Below are positions 1 to 6,880 of a DNA stretch of 64,000 nt, piece after piece. How positions within the stretch are numbered: position 1 is the stretch's first letter; the number at the start of each line of letters is the position of its first letter. Location of the stretch: NCBI GenBank assembly GCA_964467455.1, contig CAYXQJ010000007.1, positions 92,311-156,310 on the forward strand, written 5' to 3'. The stretch comes from OLB6 sp964467455. GTDB taxonomy: Bacteria; Bacteroidota; Ignavibacteria; Kapaibacteriales; Kapaibacteriaceae. The notes under the pieces are model-generated. The model did not search any database. It saw only the letters and a program-made list of their open reading frames with translations, and was not told the DNA's origin. The position numbers were made by a program, and so were the translations under genes.

Positions 1-1
1 A

Positions 2-193
2 CCCGCAGGCGGTAACGTCCATCGCTACGACAAGATAGACCAGACACTATGGGCCTCGACGCTGAGCGGTGTGTTCCGCTCGGATGATACCGGCCGCACC
101 TGGAAGCGCAGTGGACAGCTCGGACAGTTCATGACCACGTGGGGCGTCATCAAGACCTTCGGGAAGGTCGATCTAGTGGATGGAACGGGCTAG
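2..193 (+). CDS. C-terminal end of an Asp-box (BNR-like) beta-propeller protein, partial
   Basis: An open frame enters from the left edge and stops at TAG 191-193, giving 63 residues. It contains SDDTGRTW, a match to the Asp-box pattern S-x-D-x-G-x-T-W found in sialidase, sortilin and photosystem-assembly-type propellers, preceded by GVFRS as is usual for these blades. Such propellers are typically secreted in this group. No T9SS sorting domain is visible at the end; the tail is short and unremarkable. Only the last blade is in the window, so the specific function cannot be stated. Confidence 0.55.
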   Translation, partial: PAGGNVHRYDKIDQTLWASTLSGVFRSDDTGRTWKRSGQLGQFMTTWGVIKTFGKVDLVDGTG

Positions 194-272
194 AATACCC
201 CTTCGGATCGGATGAAAGTGACAGGTGTTGAACGGACGAAAGTGACCGTCACGGTCGGTCACTGATGCCGGT

Positions 273-542
273 TTGGATCGGAGCAGACTGCACACTCACC
301 TGAAGAAGCAACATTTACTCATCCTTGAGGATTTCGGACTACAACCCTTTGATGCTCAAAACAGGGACGCGCTGATGGAGATCATCAAAGATCGTCATGG
401 TACACCTTCTACCATCATCAAGTCGCAGATCCCCGTTGGAGTCTGGCACGATGTCATCGGCGAACAAACCGTCGCCGATGCTATGTTAGATGGCCTTGTC
501 TGCAGTGATCACCAGCTGGAGTGCAAGGGCGAGTCGCTCTGA
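273..542 (+). pseudogene. IS21-family IstB ATPase, 5'-truncated remnant
   Basis: The 89 residues match the C-terminal third of IstB, the AAA+ helper ATPase of IS21 transposons. The Walker B region LLILEDFGLQP is present, followed by the conserved STIIKSQIPVGVWHDVIG stretch and ending in ECKGESL. The N-terminal domain, Walker A and the partner transposase IstA are missing, and the frame opens only at a TTG. Upstream bases 213-262 contain the short word gaaagtgac twice and a gtgacc/ggtcac inverted pair, possibly remains of the IS end. This is a decayed insertion, not a functional gene. Its position next to a tRNA gene fits an integration hotspot. Confidence 0.8.
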
Positions 543-823
543 AAGCGTGCGCACGTTGCGCACATTGAACCATCGAACTAATCACTAATATCCTCACTCG
601 CTGGCAGAACATGTACGCGCTTTCTGGCAGATAACTCAGACTGTCACGTTGCTCCGATTTTTGGGGGTCAGTTTACCCGATCTGTCCATCCAAACAGAGG
701 TGTGTCAAACGGTGTGTCAAAACCAACCACTGTAAGACGCTATCTCTATAAAAAACCGAAGGCAACGTATGGGGAGAAAGCACCCCGAACCCGCTTGAAA
801 TAGTACCAGGTGGGTAACTGCGG
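543..823. other. Gene-free stretch between istB remnant and tRNA-Glu
   Basis: No convincing coding frame is present on either strand. The stretch holds a likely IS21 right-end remnant around 655-680 (gggggtcagtttaccc) and a direct repeat of ggtgtgtcaaa at about 700-720. The composition and the mix of short repeats look like debris left by mobile DNA between the IS remnant and the tRNA 3' side. No intact integrase or attachment site can be shown. Confidence 0.4.
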
Positions 824-825
824 GT

Positions 826-860
826 AAAAACACGACAGCCCCGTCAAATTGACGAGGCTG
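826..860 (-). terminator. Intrinsic terminator of tRNA-Glu
   Basis: Read on the minus strand, a 10-bp stem with one mismatch (arms 851-860 and 836-845, five-base loop) is followed by a short T run (complement of aaaaa at 826-830). It starts four bases after the tRNA CCA end, as expected for a monocistronic tRNA transcript. Confidence 0.7.
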
Positions 861-863
861 AGA

Positions 864-938
864 TGGTACACCGTACGGGAATTGAACCCGTGTTACCGCC
901 TTGAAAGGGCGGTGTCCTAACCCCTAGACGAACGGTGC
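864..938 (-). tRNA. tRNA-Glu (anticodon TTC)
   Basis: The minus strand folds as a complete cloverleaf. The acceptor arms are GCACCGT and ACGGTGT (first pair G-U) with a discriminator A and an encoded CCA at 866-864. The anticodon stem CCGCC/GGCGG encloses the loop CTTTCAA, giving anticodon TTC at 905-903, which reads GAA/GAG. The T arm carries GGTTCAATTCC. A minus-strand promoter box lies 20 bases upstream and a terminator lies just downstream. Mobile-element debris on its 3' side fits its use as an integration site. Confidence 0.95.
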
Positions 939-957
939 GTCTGCGATTACAGAGCGA

Positions 958-965
958 CAAAGTTA
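958..965 (-). promoter_or_regulatory. Bacteroidota-type promoter -7 box for tRNA-Glu
   Basis: The minus strand reads TAACTTTG, an exact TAnnTTTG box, 19 bases upstream of the mature tRNA 5' end. A TTG occurs 19 bases further upstream at the edge of the AAGTGCC repeat array, a suitable -33 position. The spacing matches the Bacteroides primary sigma factor promoter. Confidence 0.6.
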
Positions 966-982
966 GCACTTTTCCACAGAAA

Positions 983-1070
983 GCCAAGTGCCAAGTGCCA
1001 GGTGCCAAGTGCCAAGTGCCAAGTGCCACGTTCCCATTTCCCAGTTCCCAGTTCCCAGTTTCCAGTTCCC
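983..1070. repeat. Heptad tandem array (AAGTGCC then AGTTCCC units)
   Basis: About six copies of a 7-bp AAGTGCC-type unit run into about five copies of a 7-bp CAGTTCC-type unit. The array fills the gap between the divergent tRNA-Glu and coaE. Reading through it in the coaE frame would add a low-complexity leader to CoaE, so it is treated as non-coding. Confidence 0.85.
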
Positions 1071-1078
1071 TATCTTCG
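1071..1078 (+). promoter_or_regulatory. Possible -7 box directly before coaE
   Basis: TATCTTCG follows the repeat array immediately and ends three bases before the coaE ATG. It matches TAnnTTTG with one change. If used, the mRNA would begin at or next to the start codon. Confidence 0.35.
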
Positions 1079-1081
1079 AGT

Positions 1082-1702
1082 ATGAAACTCATCGGCATCA
1101 CCGGCGGCATCGGCACCGGAAAATCCTCGGTGGCAGAACTGCTGCGGAAGAGGGGGTGGACGGTCTATGCGTCCGATGAAACGGCGCGGGAGATCATGGA
1201 TGGCCGACCCGATGTGCAACAGGCCATTGCCGCGGCGTTGGGAAGTGAAGTCCTTACACCACAAGGACTTGACAGGAAGAAGATCGCTGAACTTGTGTTT
1301 GGTGCCAGCCCCCTTCACAAGGAACGACTCCACAAAATGGAACAGATCATCCACCCGCTGGTGATCGAAGAACACTGGGAACGCATCCAACGGCATGTGG
1401 AAGAGGGGACGCCCCTGGTGGCCATCGAATCGGCCCTGCTCTACGAGATCGGCCTGGAAGATGGGTTCGACTGGGTGGTGGTGGTCGATGCCGCCGACGA
1501 GATCCGCGTCCAACGCGTCATGCAGCGCTCCTCCATGTCCGAAGCCGACGTCCGCGCCCGCATGGCCGAACAATTGACCATGCAGGAAAAACGTTCTTAC
1601 GCCGATTTTGTCATCGAGAACAACGGAACCCTCGAGGATCTGGAGAATGCGGTGAATAGGGTGGCGACGATCATCGAAGTACTCCCTGACAACAGCGAGT
1701 AG
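1082..1702 (+). CDS. coaE: Dephospho-CoA kinase
   Basis: This is a 206-residue P-loop kinase that phosphorylates the 3'-OH of dephospho-CoA, the last step of coenzyme A synthesis in the cytoplasm. The P-loop GITGGIGTGKS starts at about residue 4. ASDETAREI and KMEQIIHPLV follow in the usual CoaE positions, and the length is standard for the family. ATG 1082 is chosen because longer forms of the frame run through the 7-bp repeat array and into the tRNA gene. There is no clear ribosome-binding site; a promoter-like box ends three bases before the ATG, which would suit a leaderless mRNA. trxA follows in the same direction after a second array. Confidence 0.95.
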   Translation: MKLIGITGGIGTGKSSVAELLRKRGWTVYASDETAREIMDGRPDVQQAIAAALGSEVLTPQGLDRKKIAELVFGASPLHKERLHKMEQIIHPLVIEEHWERIQRHVEEGTPLVAIESALLYEIGLEDGFDWVVVVDAADEIRVQRVMQRSSMSEADVRARMAEQLTMQEKRSYADFVIENNGTLEDLENAVNRVATIIEVLPDNSE

Positions 1703-1787
1703 CTAGTAGCTAGTAGCGAGTGCCAAGTGCCAAGTGCCAAGTGCCAAGTGCCAGTTCCCAGTTCCCAGTTCCCAGTTCCCAGTTCCC
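1696..1787. repeat. Heptad tandem array (GTAGCTA, AAGTGCC, AGTTCCC units)
   Basis: Three unit types succeed one another: gtagcta-like, then about four AAGTGCC, then about five AGTTCCC. The array begins within the coaE stop region and ends at the trxA promoter box. The order AAGTGCC then AGTTCCC repeats that of the array at 983-1070. Confidence 0.85.
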
Positions 1788-1795
1788 TAACTTTG
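1788..1795 (+). promoter_or_regulatory. Promoter -7 box for trxA
   Basis: TAACTTTG is an exact TAnnTTTG box, abutting the end of the repeat array and 27 bases before the trxA ATG. No strong -33 TTTG is visible because the repeat units occupy that position. Confidence 0.5.
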
Positions 1796-1822
1796 CATCA
1801 CCACAAATCAGGTATACTTCTC

Positions 1823-2146
1823 ATGTCTCAACCTCTTCATCTCACCGACGATTCCTTCAACACCGAGATCGGCGAAGGCAAGGTCACACTTGTTGATTTC
1901 TGGGCTGCATGGTGCGGACCGTGCCGTGCCATCGCTCCGATCATCGATGACCTCGCAGGTGAGTACGACGGACGCGCGAAGATCGCTAAGGTCGACGTCG
2001 ACAATAATCCTAAAGTTGCCATGGAGTATGGCATTCGTTCCATCCCGGCTCTGCTGATCTTCAAAGACGGCAAGGTGGTTGATACGATCGTCGGCGCAGT
2101 GCCGAAGACGTACATCACGGATCGCCTCGACGCACAACTCAACTGA
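1823..2146 (+). CDS. trxA: Thioredoxin
   Basis: This is a 107-residue cytoplasmic thioredoxin that reduces protein disulfides using electrons from thioredoxin reductase. The active site WCGPC places the cysteines at residues 31 and 34, preceded by VDFWA. The cis-proline loop SIPALLIF and the C-terminal helix are in place. ATG 1823 is chosen because it gives the usual family length; the frame extends further upstream only through repeat-derived sequence. A TAACTTTG promoter box lies 27 bases upstream. The pterin dehydratase gene follows after five bases, probably in the same transcript. Confidence 0.95.
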   Translation: MSQPLHLTDDSFNTEIGEGKVTLVDFWAAWCGPCRAIAPIIDDLAGEYDGRAKIAKVDVDNNPKVAMEYGIRSIPALLIFKDGKVVDTIVGAVPKTYITDRLDAQLN

Positions 2147-2151
2147 TCGTC

Positions 2152-2460
2152 ATGGCTCGTCCAACGCCCTTGAGCGAATCCGAGCTTGCTGAACATCTCA
2201 AGGACATTCCTCTGTGGCGCCTCGATGGCGCCACAATTGTTCGTGAGATACCATGCTCCGACTTCGCTGCTGCCATCGGCCTGGTGAATGCCATCGCTCT
2301 GCTCGCAGAGAAGATGGATCATCACCCCGATCTCCTCGTCTACGGATGGAATAAGGTGCGCATCACACTGTCAACACACGACCAAGGCGCACTGACCATT
2401 CTCGATGTTCGACTCGCAAAATCAATCGACACACTCTCAATCAACCAGCTAATCAGCTAA
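2152..2460 (+). CDS. Pterin-4a-carbinolamine dehydratase (PCD/DCoH family)
   Basis: The 102 residues are the whole of a PCD-fold protein, which dehydrates 4a-hydroxytetrahydropterin after aromatic amino acid hydroxylation. The signature EKMDHHPDLLVYGWNKV carries the catalytic histidine pair, followed by ITLSTHDQGALT, both typical of PhhB. It lies five bases after trxA. Its last residues (NQLIS) are encoded by the start of an octad repeat array, so the C-terminus has probably been altered by the repeat. In bacteria lacking phenylalanine hydroxylase these proteins may have other pterin-related roles; no hydroxylase is in the window. Confidence 0.9.
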   Translation: MARPTPLSESELAEHLKDIPLWRLDGATIVREIPCSDFAAAIGLVNAIALLAEKMDHHPDLLVYGWNKVRITLSTHDQGALTILDVRLAKSIDTLSINQLIS

Positions 2461-2486
2461 ACAGCTAGATAGCTAGAGGGCTAGAG
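2445..2486. repeat. Octad tandem array (CAGCTAA/GATAGCTA units)
   Basis: About five degenerate copies of an 8-bp unit built on agcta overlap the end of the pterin dehydratase gene, including its stop codon, and stop just before the enolase ATG. A related array stands upstream of mdh at 25449-25494. Confidence 0.75.
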
Positions 2487-2488
2487 AA

Positions 2489-3763
2489 ATGATAATACAA
2501 GATGTGATTGCTAGGGAGATACTTGACTCACGAGGAAATCCTACGATCGAAGTCGACGTGATCCTCGAAGATGGATCGATGGGCCGTGCCGGTGTTCCAT
2601 CCGGTGCCAGCACCGGTGAACATGAGGCAGTGGAATTGCGCGACGGTGATGAGAAACGCTACCTCGGCAAAGGTGTGCAGAATGCCGTTGCGAATGTCGA
2701 CACGGAGATCGCCGATGCCCTCCTCGGTATGGACGCATCAGATCAACGTCAGATCGACCGCATCTTGATCGAACTCGACGGCACACCAACCAAGTCACGC
2801 CTCGGCGCGAACGCCATGCTCGGCGTCTCCCTCGCCACAGCAAAAGCCGCTGCCGAATTCCACGGTCTGCCGCTGTTCCGCTATCTCGGCGGCGTGAATG
2901 CAACGCTGCTGCCGACGCCGATGATGAACATCCTCAACGGTGGTCGTCACGCCGACAACAACGTCGACATTCAAGAGTTCATGATCATGCCCATCGGCGC
3001 TGAATCCTTCAGCGAAGCACTTCGCATGGGCACCGAGACCTATCACGCCTTGAAGGGTGTGCTTAAGAAAGCCGGACTCTCCACCTCCATTGGTGATGAA
3101 GGGGGCTTTGCACCGTCGCTCACCAGCAACGAACACGCACTCGACGTGATCATGGAGGCCATCGCGAAGGCGGGCTATACGCCGGGACAAGACATCGTGC
3201 TTGCGCTCGATGTTGCTGCCAGCGAAATGGTCAAAGACGGCAAGTATCTGATGTATAAGAGCACGCAAGAGACGAAGACCGCTGCCGAGATGGTATCGTG
3301 GTATGCATCTCTCTGCGAGAAGTATCCCATCGTCTCTATCGAAGACGGCATGGGCGAGAACGACTGGGACGGCTGGAAAGCACTCACGGAAGCCATCGGC
3401 GACGGATGTCAGTTGGTTGGTGACGATCTCTTCGTCACGAACGTCGACTTCCTCGCACGCGGCATCGGCGAAGGTGTCGCCAACTCCATCTTGGTGAAGG
3501 TCAACCAGATCGGCACTCTCTCGGAGACGTTCGACGCCGTTAATCTTGCCCAACGTTATGGCTACTCGTCGATCCTCTCCCATCGCTCCGGCGAAACAGA
3601 AGACTCGACGATCGCCGACATTGCCGTGGCCGTTGGCTGCGGACAGATCAAGACCGGCGCACCGTGCCGCTCCGACAGAGTGGCTAAATACAATCAACTT
3701 CTCCGCATCGAAGAGATGCTCGGCGAAGATGCTATGTATGCAGGGCAAAGCACCATTAGTTAG
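2489..3763 (+). CDS. eno: Enolase
   Basis: This 424-residue glycolytic enzyme interconverts 2-phosphoglycerate and phosphoenolpyruvate. It shows SRGNPTIEVDV near the N-terminus, the flexible loop GASTGEHEAVELRDG, the catalytic region GDEGGFAP, metal ligands in SIEDGM and GDDLFVTN, the catalytic lysine at about residue 337 in VKVNQIGTLSET, and SHRSGETED. It is full length. The start sits directly after a repeat array with no clear ribosome-binding site. The phosphohexomutase gene follows after eight bases. Confidence 0.97.
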   Translation: MIIQDVIAREILDSRGNPTIEVDVILEDGSMGRAGVPSGASTGEHEAVELRDGDEKRYLGKGVQNAVANVDTEIADALLGMDASDQRQIDRILIELDGTPTKSRLGANAMLGVSLATAKAAAEFHGLPLFRYLGGVNATLLPTPMMNILNGGRHADNNVDIQEFMIMPIGAESFSEALRMGTETYHALKGVLKKAGLSTSIGDEGGFAPSLTSNEHALDVIMEAIAKAGYTPGQDIVLALDVAASEMVKDGKYLMYKSTQETKTAAEMVSWYASLCEKYPIVSIEDGMGENDWDGWKALTEAIGDGCQLVGDDLFVTNVDFLARGIGEGVANSILVKVNQIGTLSETFDAVNLAQRYGYSSILSHRSGETEDSTIADIAVAVGCGQIKTGAPCRSDRVAKYNQLLRIEEMLGEDAMYAGQSTIS

Positions 3764-3767
3764 TTTG
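3760..3767 (+). promoter_or_regulatory. Possible -7 box overlapping the eno stop, before the phosphohexomutase gene
   Basis: TTAGTTTG ends four bases before the ATG at 3772. It keeps the TTTG core but not the leading TA. The spacing equals that seen before lgt, murG and yihY in this window. Confidence 0.3.
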
Positions 3768-3771
3768 CATC

Positions 3772-5178
3772 ATGAACAACATCAAATTTGGTACTGATGG
3801 CTGGCGCGGACTGATCGCGCGCGATTACACCTTCGATAACTTGACGTTGGTAGCTCATGCAACGGCGCGCTATGTGCGCACGATGCAGAAGAAGGGCGCT
3901 TCCGTGGTCGTGGGATACGACACGCGTTTCTTGTCGCGACAGTTCGCCGAAGAGACGGCGCGCGTGTTGGCTGCGAACGGTATCACGGTCTATCTGACCG
4001 ATACGATCTCGTCGACACCGCAAGTGTCGTTTCACACCAAGGCCAAGAAAGCCAACCTCGGCGTGGTGATCACGGCATCACACAATCCCGCCGAATACAA
4101 CGGCTTCAAGGTCAAGGCCAGCTTCGGCGGTCCGGCCATTCCCGAACAGATCACGCAGATCGAGAAGGAACTCGATGCGCTAAAAGGGAAAGCCCCCTCC
4201 ATGAAGGTGGAAACCCTTGAAACGTACATCAAGCAGAAGATGATCCGCATGTTCGACGCAAAGGAGTCGTACGTGCGCTACCTGCGAAAGAAGATCGACT
4301 TCGATCTCATCGCCAAGAGTGGTCTAAAGGTCGTCTACGATCCGATGCACGGTGCCGGCATCAACTTCATGCATCAGATCCTGCCCGAAGCGTTCGAGAT
4401 CCACGGCTGGCACAATCCCGGCTTCGGTGAGGTGGATCATCCGGAACCGATCGCTGAATGTCTTGATCCGCTGATGCGGACGGTGAAGAAGCAAAAGGCC
4501 GACGTTGGTCTTGCCACCGACGGTGATGCCGATCGTCTAGGTATGGTAGATCATACCGGTGCCTTTGTGGATTCGCACCGCATCTTCATGTTGTTGATGA
4601 AGTATCTACATCAAGACAAGAAACGCCGCGGTGCCGTGGTGAAGACCGTTTCTCTCACGTCGATGGTCAACAAGTTCTGTGAGCAGCACGGCATCACGCT
4701 CTATGAAACGCCCGTCGGCTTTAAGCATGTGGCCAAATTGATGGCCGAAGAAAAGATCCTCATTGGCGGTGAAGAGTCAGGGGGCTTGGGGACATCACTC
4801 CATATCCCTGAACGTGACGGCATCTTCAACGGACTGCTCATCCTTGAGATGATGGCCGCACGGAAGAAGTCGTTGAAGGAATTGTGCGACGAACTCGACG
4901 AAGAGTATGGTCCACACCGCTACCGCCGCATCGATGCTAAGGTCACCGAACAACAGAAGAAGCAGATCATGCAGGCCTGTGCGAAGCGTCCTCTTAAGAT
5001 CGGACGTTACAACGTGCTGCACATCGATGATCGTGATGGATACAAGTTCACCGTCGACGGTGGCGCGTGGCTTCTTGTTCGTGCTTCAGGTACCGAACCG
5101 CTCATCCGCTTCTATTCAGAAGCCAGCTCGATCAACAAGGTAAATGAGCTGTTGGATGAAGCGATGAAGATGAAGTAA
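3772..5178 (+). CDS. Phosphoglucomutase/phosphomannomutase family protein
   Basis: This 468-residue alpha-D-phosphohexomutase moves the phosphate between C1 and C6 of glucose or mannose phosphates. The phosphoserine loop TASHNP places the catalytic serine at about residue 103. The metal-binding loop DGDADR is at about 250-255, the sugar-binding loop GGEESGG is present, and the phosphate-binding loop RASGTEPLIRFY lies near the C-terminus. All four domains are represented. It lies downstream of eno. The product probably feeds nucleotide-sugar synthesis, consistent with rmlC nearby. Glucose versus mannose preference cannot be decided from sequence alone. Confidence 0.92.
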   Translation: MNNIKFGTDGWRGLIARDYTFDNLTLVAHATARYVRTMQKKGASVVVGYDTRFLSRQFAEETARVLAANGITVYLTDTISSTPQVSFHTKAKKANLGVVITASHNPAEYNGFKVKASFGGPAIPEQITQIEKELDALKGKAPSMKVETLETYIKQKMIRMFDAKESYVRYLRKKIDFDLIAKSGLKVVYDPMHGAGINFMHQILPEAFEIHGWHNPGFGEVDHPEPIAECLDPLMRTVKKQKADVGLATDGDADRLGMVDHTGAFVDSHRIFMLLMKYLHQDKKRRGAVVKTVSLTSMVNKFCEQHGITLYETPVGFKHVAKLMAEEKILIGGEESGGLGTSLHIPERDGIFNGLLILEMMAARKKSLKELCDELDEEYGPHRYRRIDAKVTEQQKKQIMQACAKRPLKIGRYNVLHIDDRDGYKFTVDGGAWLLVRASGTEPLIRFYSEASSINKVNELLDEAMKMK

Positions 5179-5181
5179 GGG

Positions 5182-5253
5182 CGTTCCTCGCTCCGCTCGG
5201 AATGACAGGGCCTCTCTCGTTCCTCGCTCCGCTCGGAATGACAGGGCCTCTCT
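5182..5253. repeat. Two tandem 36-bp copies of a dispersed intergenic repeat
   Basis: Two directly adjacent, essentially identical 36-bp units contain ttcctcgctccgctcggaat. A closely related copy lies inverted at 53253-53278. They fill the gap between the convergent phosphohexomutase and rmlC genes. This looks like a dispersed REP-like element. Confidence 0.85.
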
Positions 5254-5261
5254 TCTCTTTT

Positions 5262-5813
5262 CTAGAAAGTTGGGCGCTCTGTGTATGATGCCCACGACTG
5301 TGCCTGACGATCTTTCGCACTGAGGATCGGGGCGACAGCGTGCCAATCGATCGCGAGTACTGGATCCAGCGGATTGATGCTCCCTTCACCGGAAGCGTTG
5401 TAGGGGGCTGTGCATTTGTACAGCACATCGGCGTCGTCGCTGAGACAGCAGAAGCCGTTGGCGAAGCCGGCGGGGATCCAGACAAGCCGCGGAGTGTCGT
5501 CGGAGAGGATGAGCGAGATGTGCTGTCCGAACGTAGGGGAGTGCTGACGTAGATCGAGCTCAACGAGCTGGATCGCCCCCTTCAAGACCGTGAGCAGTTT
5601 GCCTTGTGACGGGGTGTGCTGATAATGCATGCCACGGATGACGCCGCGAACGGAGCGTGAGTGATTATCCTGCACAAAAGAGTCCGTGATGCCGAGCTCC
5701 CGTAGTTGCTGCAGATGGAACAGCTCTTCGAAATAGCCGCGGTCATCGTGATACCGATCGATGTCGATGACGATGAGACCGTTGAGGTGTTCTTCTGCGA
5801 TGCGGACAGCCAT
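5262..5813 (-). CDS. rmlC: dTDP-4-dehydrorhamnose 3,5-epimerase
   Basis: This 183-residue cupin epimerises dTDP-4-keto-6-deoxyglucose at C3 and C5 in dTDP-L-rhamnose synthesis. The hallmark RGVIRGMHYQ holds the catalytic histidine at residue 63. The acid/base tyrosine lies in LYKCTAPYNASGEG at about 132-138, followed by DPVLAIDW. The DDRGYFEE N-terminal motif is present. It begins three bases after the pdxB stop, so it is the last gene of a four-gene minus-strand string. No rmlA, B or D is in the window, so the rest of the pathway must be elsewhere. Confidence 0.95.
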   Translation of the reverse strand: MAVRIAEEHLNGLIVIDIDRYHDDRGYFEELFHLQQLRELGITDSFVQDNHSRSVRGVIRGMHYQHTPSQGKLLTVLKGAIQLVELDLRQHSPTFGQHISLILSDDTPRLVWIPAGFANGFCCLSDDADVLYKCTAPYNASGEGSINPLDPVLAIDWHAVAPILSAKDRQAQSWASYTERPTF

Positions 5814-5816
5814 GTG

Positions 5817-6878
5817 CTAATATAGCCAGTGACGCAAGACCTCGGAGCGAAGAGGATACGTTTTGCGATAGTGATCGAAGGTGGCCACTGTGGGCGTTGC
5901 GAGCCAGTCCTGACGAAAGGCAGCCGACCATGCACGTAGTGCGCTGCGTTCATCATCGAGCGTTGGCAGAGGCGTGTTAGCGTGTGGGACCTGGATAACA
6001 TCTGATGGGACGAACTGCTCGCCCCCTGCATGCTTCCAGCGATGATAGGCGGCAAAGACCATGGCAGCACCGTCGCGTTTGGCGTCGAGTGAATAGCCGG
6101 CAATGTGCGGCGTAACGCGTTCGATGTTGTTGATGGTGTGTGGGTCTATGTGAGGTTCGTTGGTAAAGACATCCAGGACGGCCGTGAGATGTCCTGCACG
6201 ATGTCGTTCAACAAGAGCACGTTCGTCAACGATGCCGCCGCGTGCGGCGTTGATGATGATGGCGTCGTGAAGTGTTGTTGCAAGATGATCTGCGTTGATG
6301 AGATCAACAGTAGGATAAGGACCAGTTGGCGTGAGTGGCGTGTGAACGGTGATCACGTCGCATGTTGACATGATCGTTGCAAGATCACGCACCGGATATG
6401 GTTGATCGTCGTGTAAGAGTCCGGCATCAACAAGTGGGGGATCGTTGACCACGACCGAGCAACCAAACCGAGAAGCTGCTCTAGCCAATCGACGTCCAAC
6501 GTTGCCAACACCAACGATGCCGATACGAATTGTGCTAAGGTCGGGCACAAGATCAAGCACGTTGGCCATCACGTACTCTGCCACGGCCCATGCATTCGAA
6601 CCCGGCGCAGAGGCGAACGCGATGTTACGCGTACGCAGTGCATCAACATCAACGTGGTCGATACCAGCCGTTGCCGATCCAACAAACCGAATGTTCGTGT
6701 TCTCGAGCAATGCGTGATCAACACGTGTGGTGGATCGTACGAACAATGCTGTTGCACCACATTCACGCAGAACGTTGTTGGTGATCTCTCTGCCCGGAAG
6801 CAACAGCGTGGCATCTACATCATCAAGCCATTCAGCAAGATGAGGGATCTGATCGTCAACAACGAAGCGTGCCGACAT
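5817..6878 (-). CDS. pdxB: Erythronate-4-phosphate dehydrogenase
   Basis: This 353-residue D-isomer 2-hydroxyacid dehydrogenase oxidises 4-phosphoerythronate, the second step of the DXP-dependent pyridoxal phosphate pathway. PdxB-specific stretches are RSTTRVD, GSATAGIDHVD and AVAEYV. The Rossmann motif GIVGVGNVGRRLA, the catalytic-arginine region NAARGGIVDE and TPHIAGYSLDAKRDGAAM follow. The C-terminal dimerisation region separates it from ordinary phosphoglycerate dehydrogenases. It starts two bases after the sugar dehydrogenase stop and is followed by rmlC after three, implying co-transcription although the functions differ. Confidence 0.92.
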   Translation of the reverse strand: MSARFVVDDQIPHLAEWLDDVDATLLLPGREITNNVLRECGATALFVRSTTRVDHALLENTNIRFVGSATAGIDHVDVDALRTRNIAFASAPGSNAWAVAEYVMANVLDLVPDLSTIRIGIVGVGNVGRRLARAASRFGCSVVVNDPPLVDAGLLHDDQPYPVRDLATIMSTCDVITVHTPLTPTGPYPTVDLINADHLATTLHDAIIINAARGGIVDERALVERHRAGHLTAVLDVFTNEPHIDPHTINNIERVTPHIAGYSLDAKRDGAAMVFAAYHRWKHAGGEQFVPSDVIQVPHANTPLPTLDDERSALRAWSAAFRQDWLATPTVATFDHYRKTYPLRSEVLRHWLY

Positions 6879-6880
6879 TG

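Noticed and set aside
935..1081. N-terminal extension of CoaE
   Set aside because: The extension overlaps the tRNA gene and reads through tandem repeats; the family starts at MKLIGITGG.
2795..3748. Long open frame (317 residues) antisense to enolase
   Set aside because: It lies entirely within eno on the other strand and its composition is the expected shadow of a GC-rich gene; no domain is recognisable.
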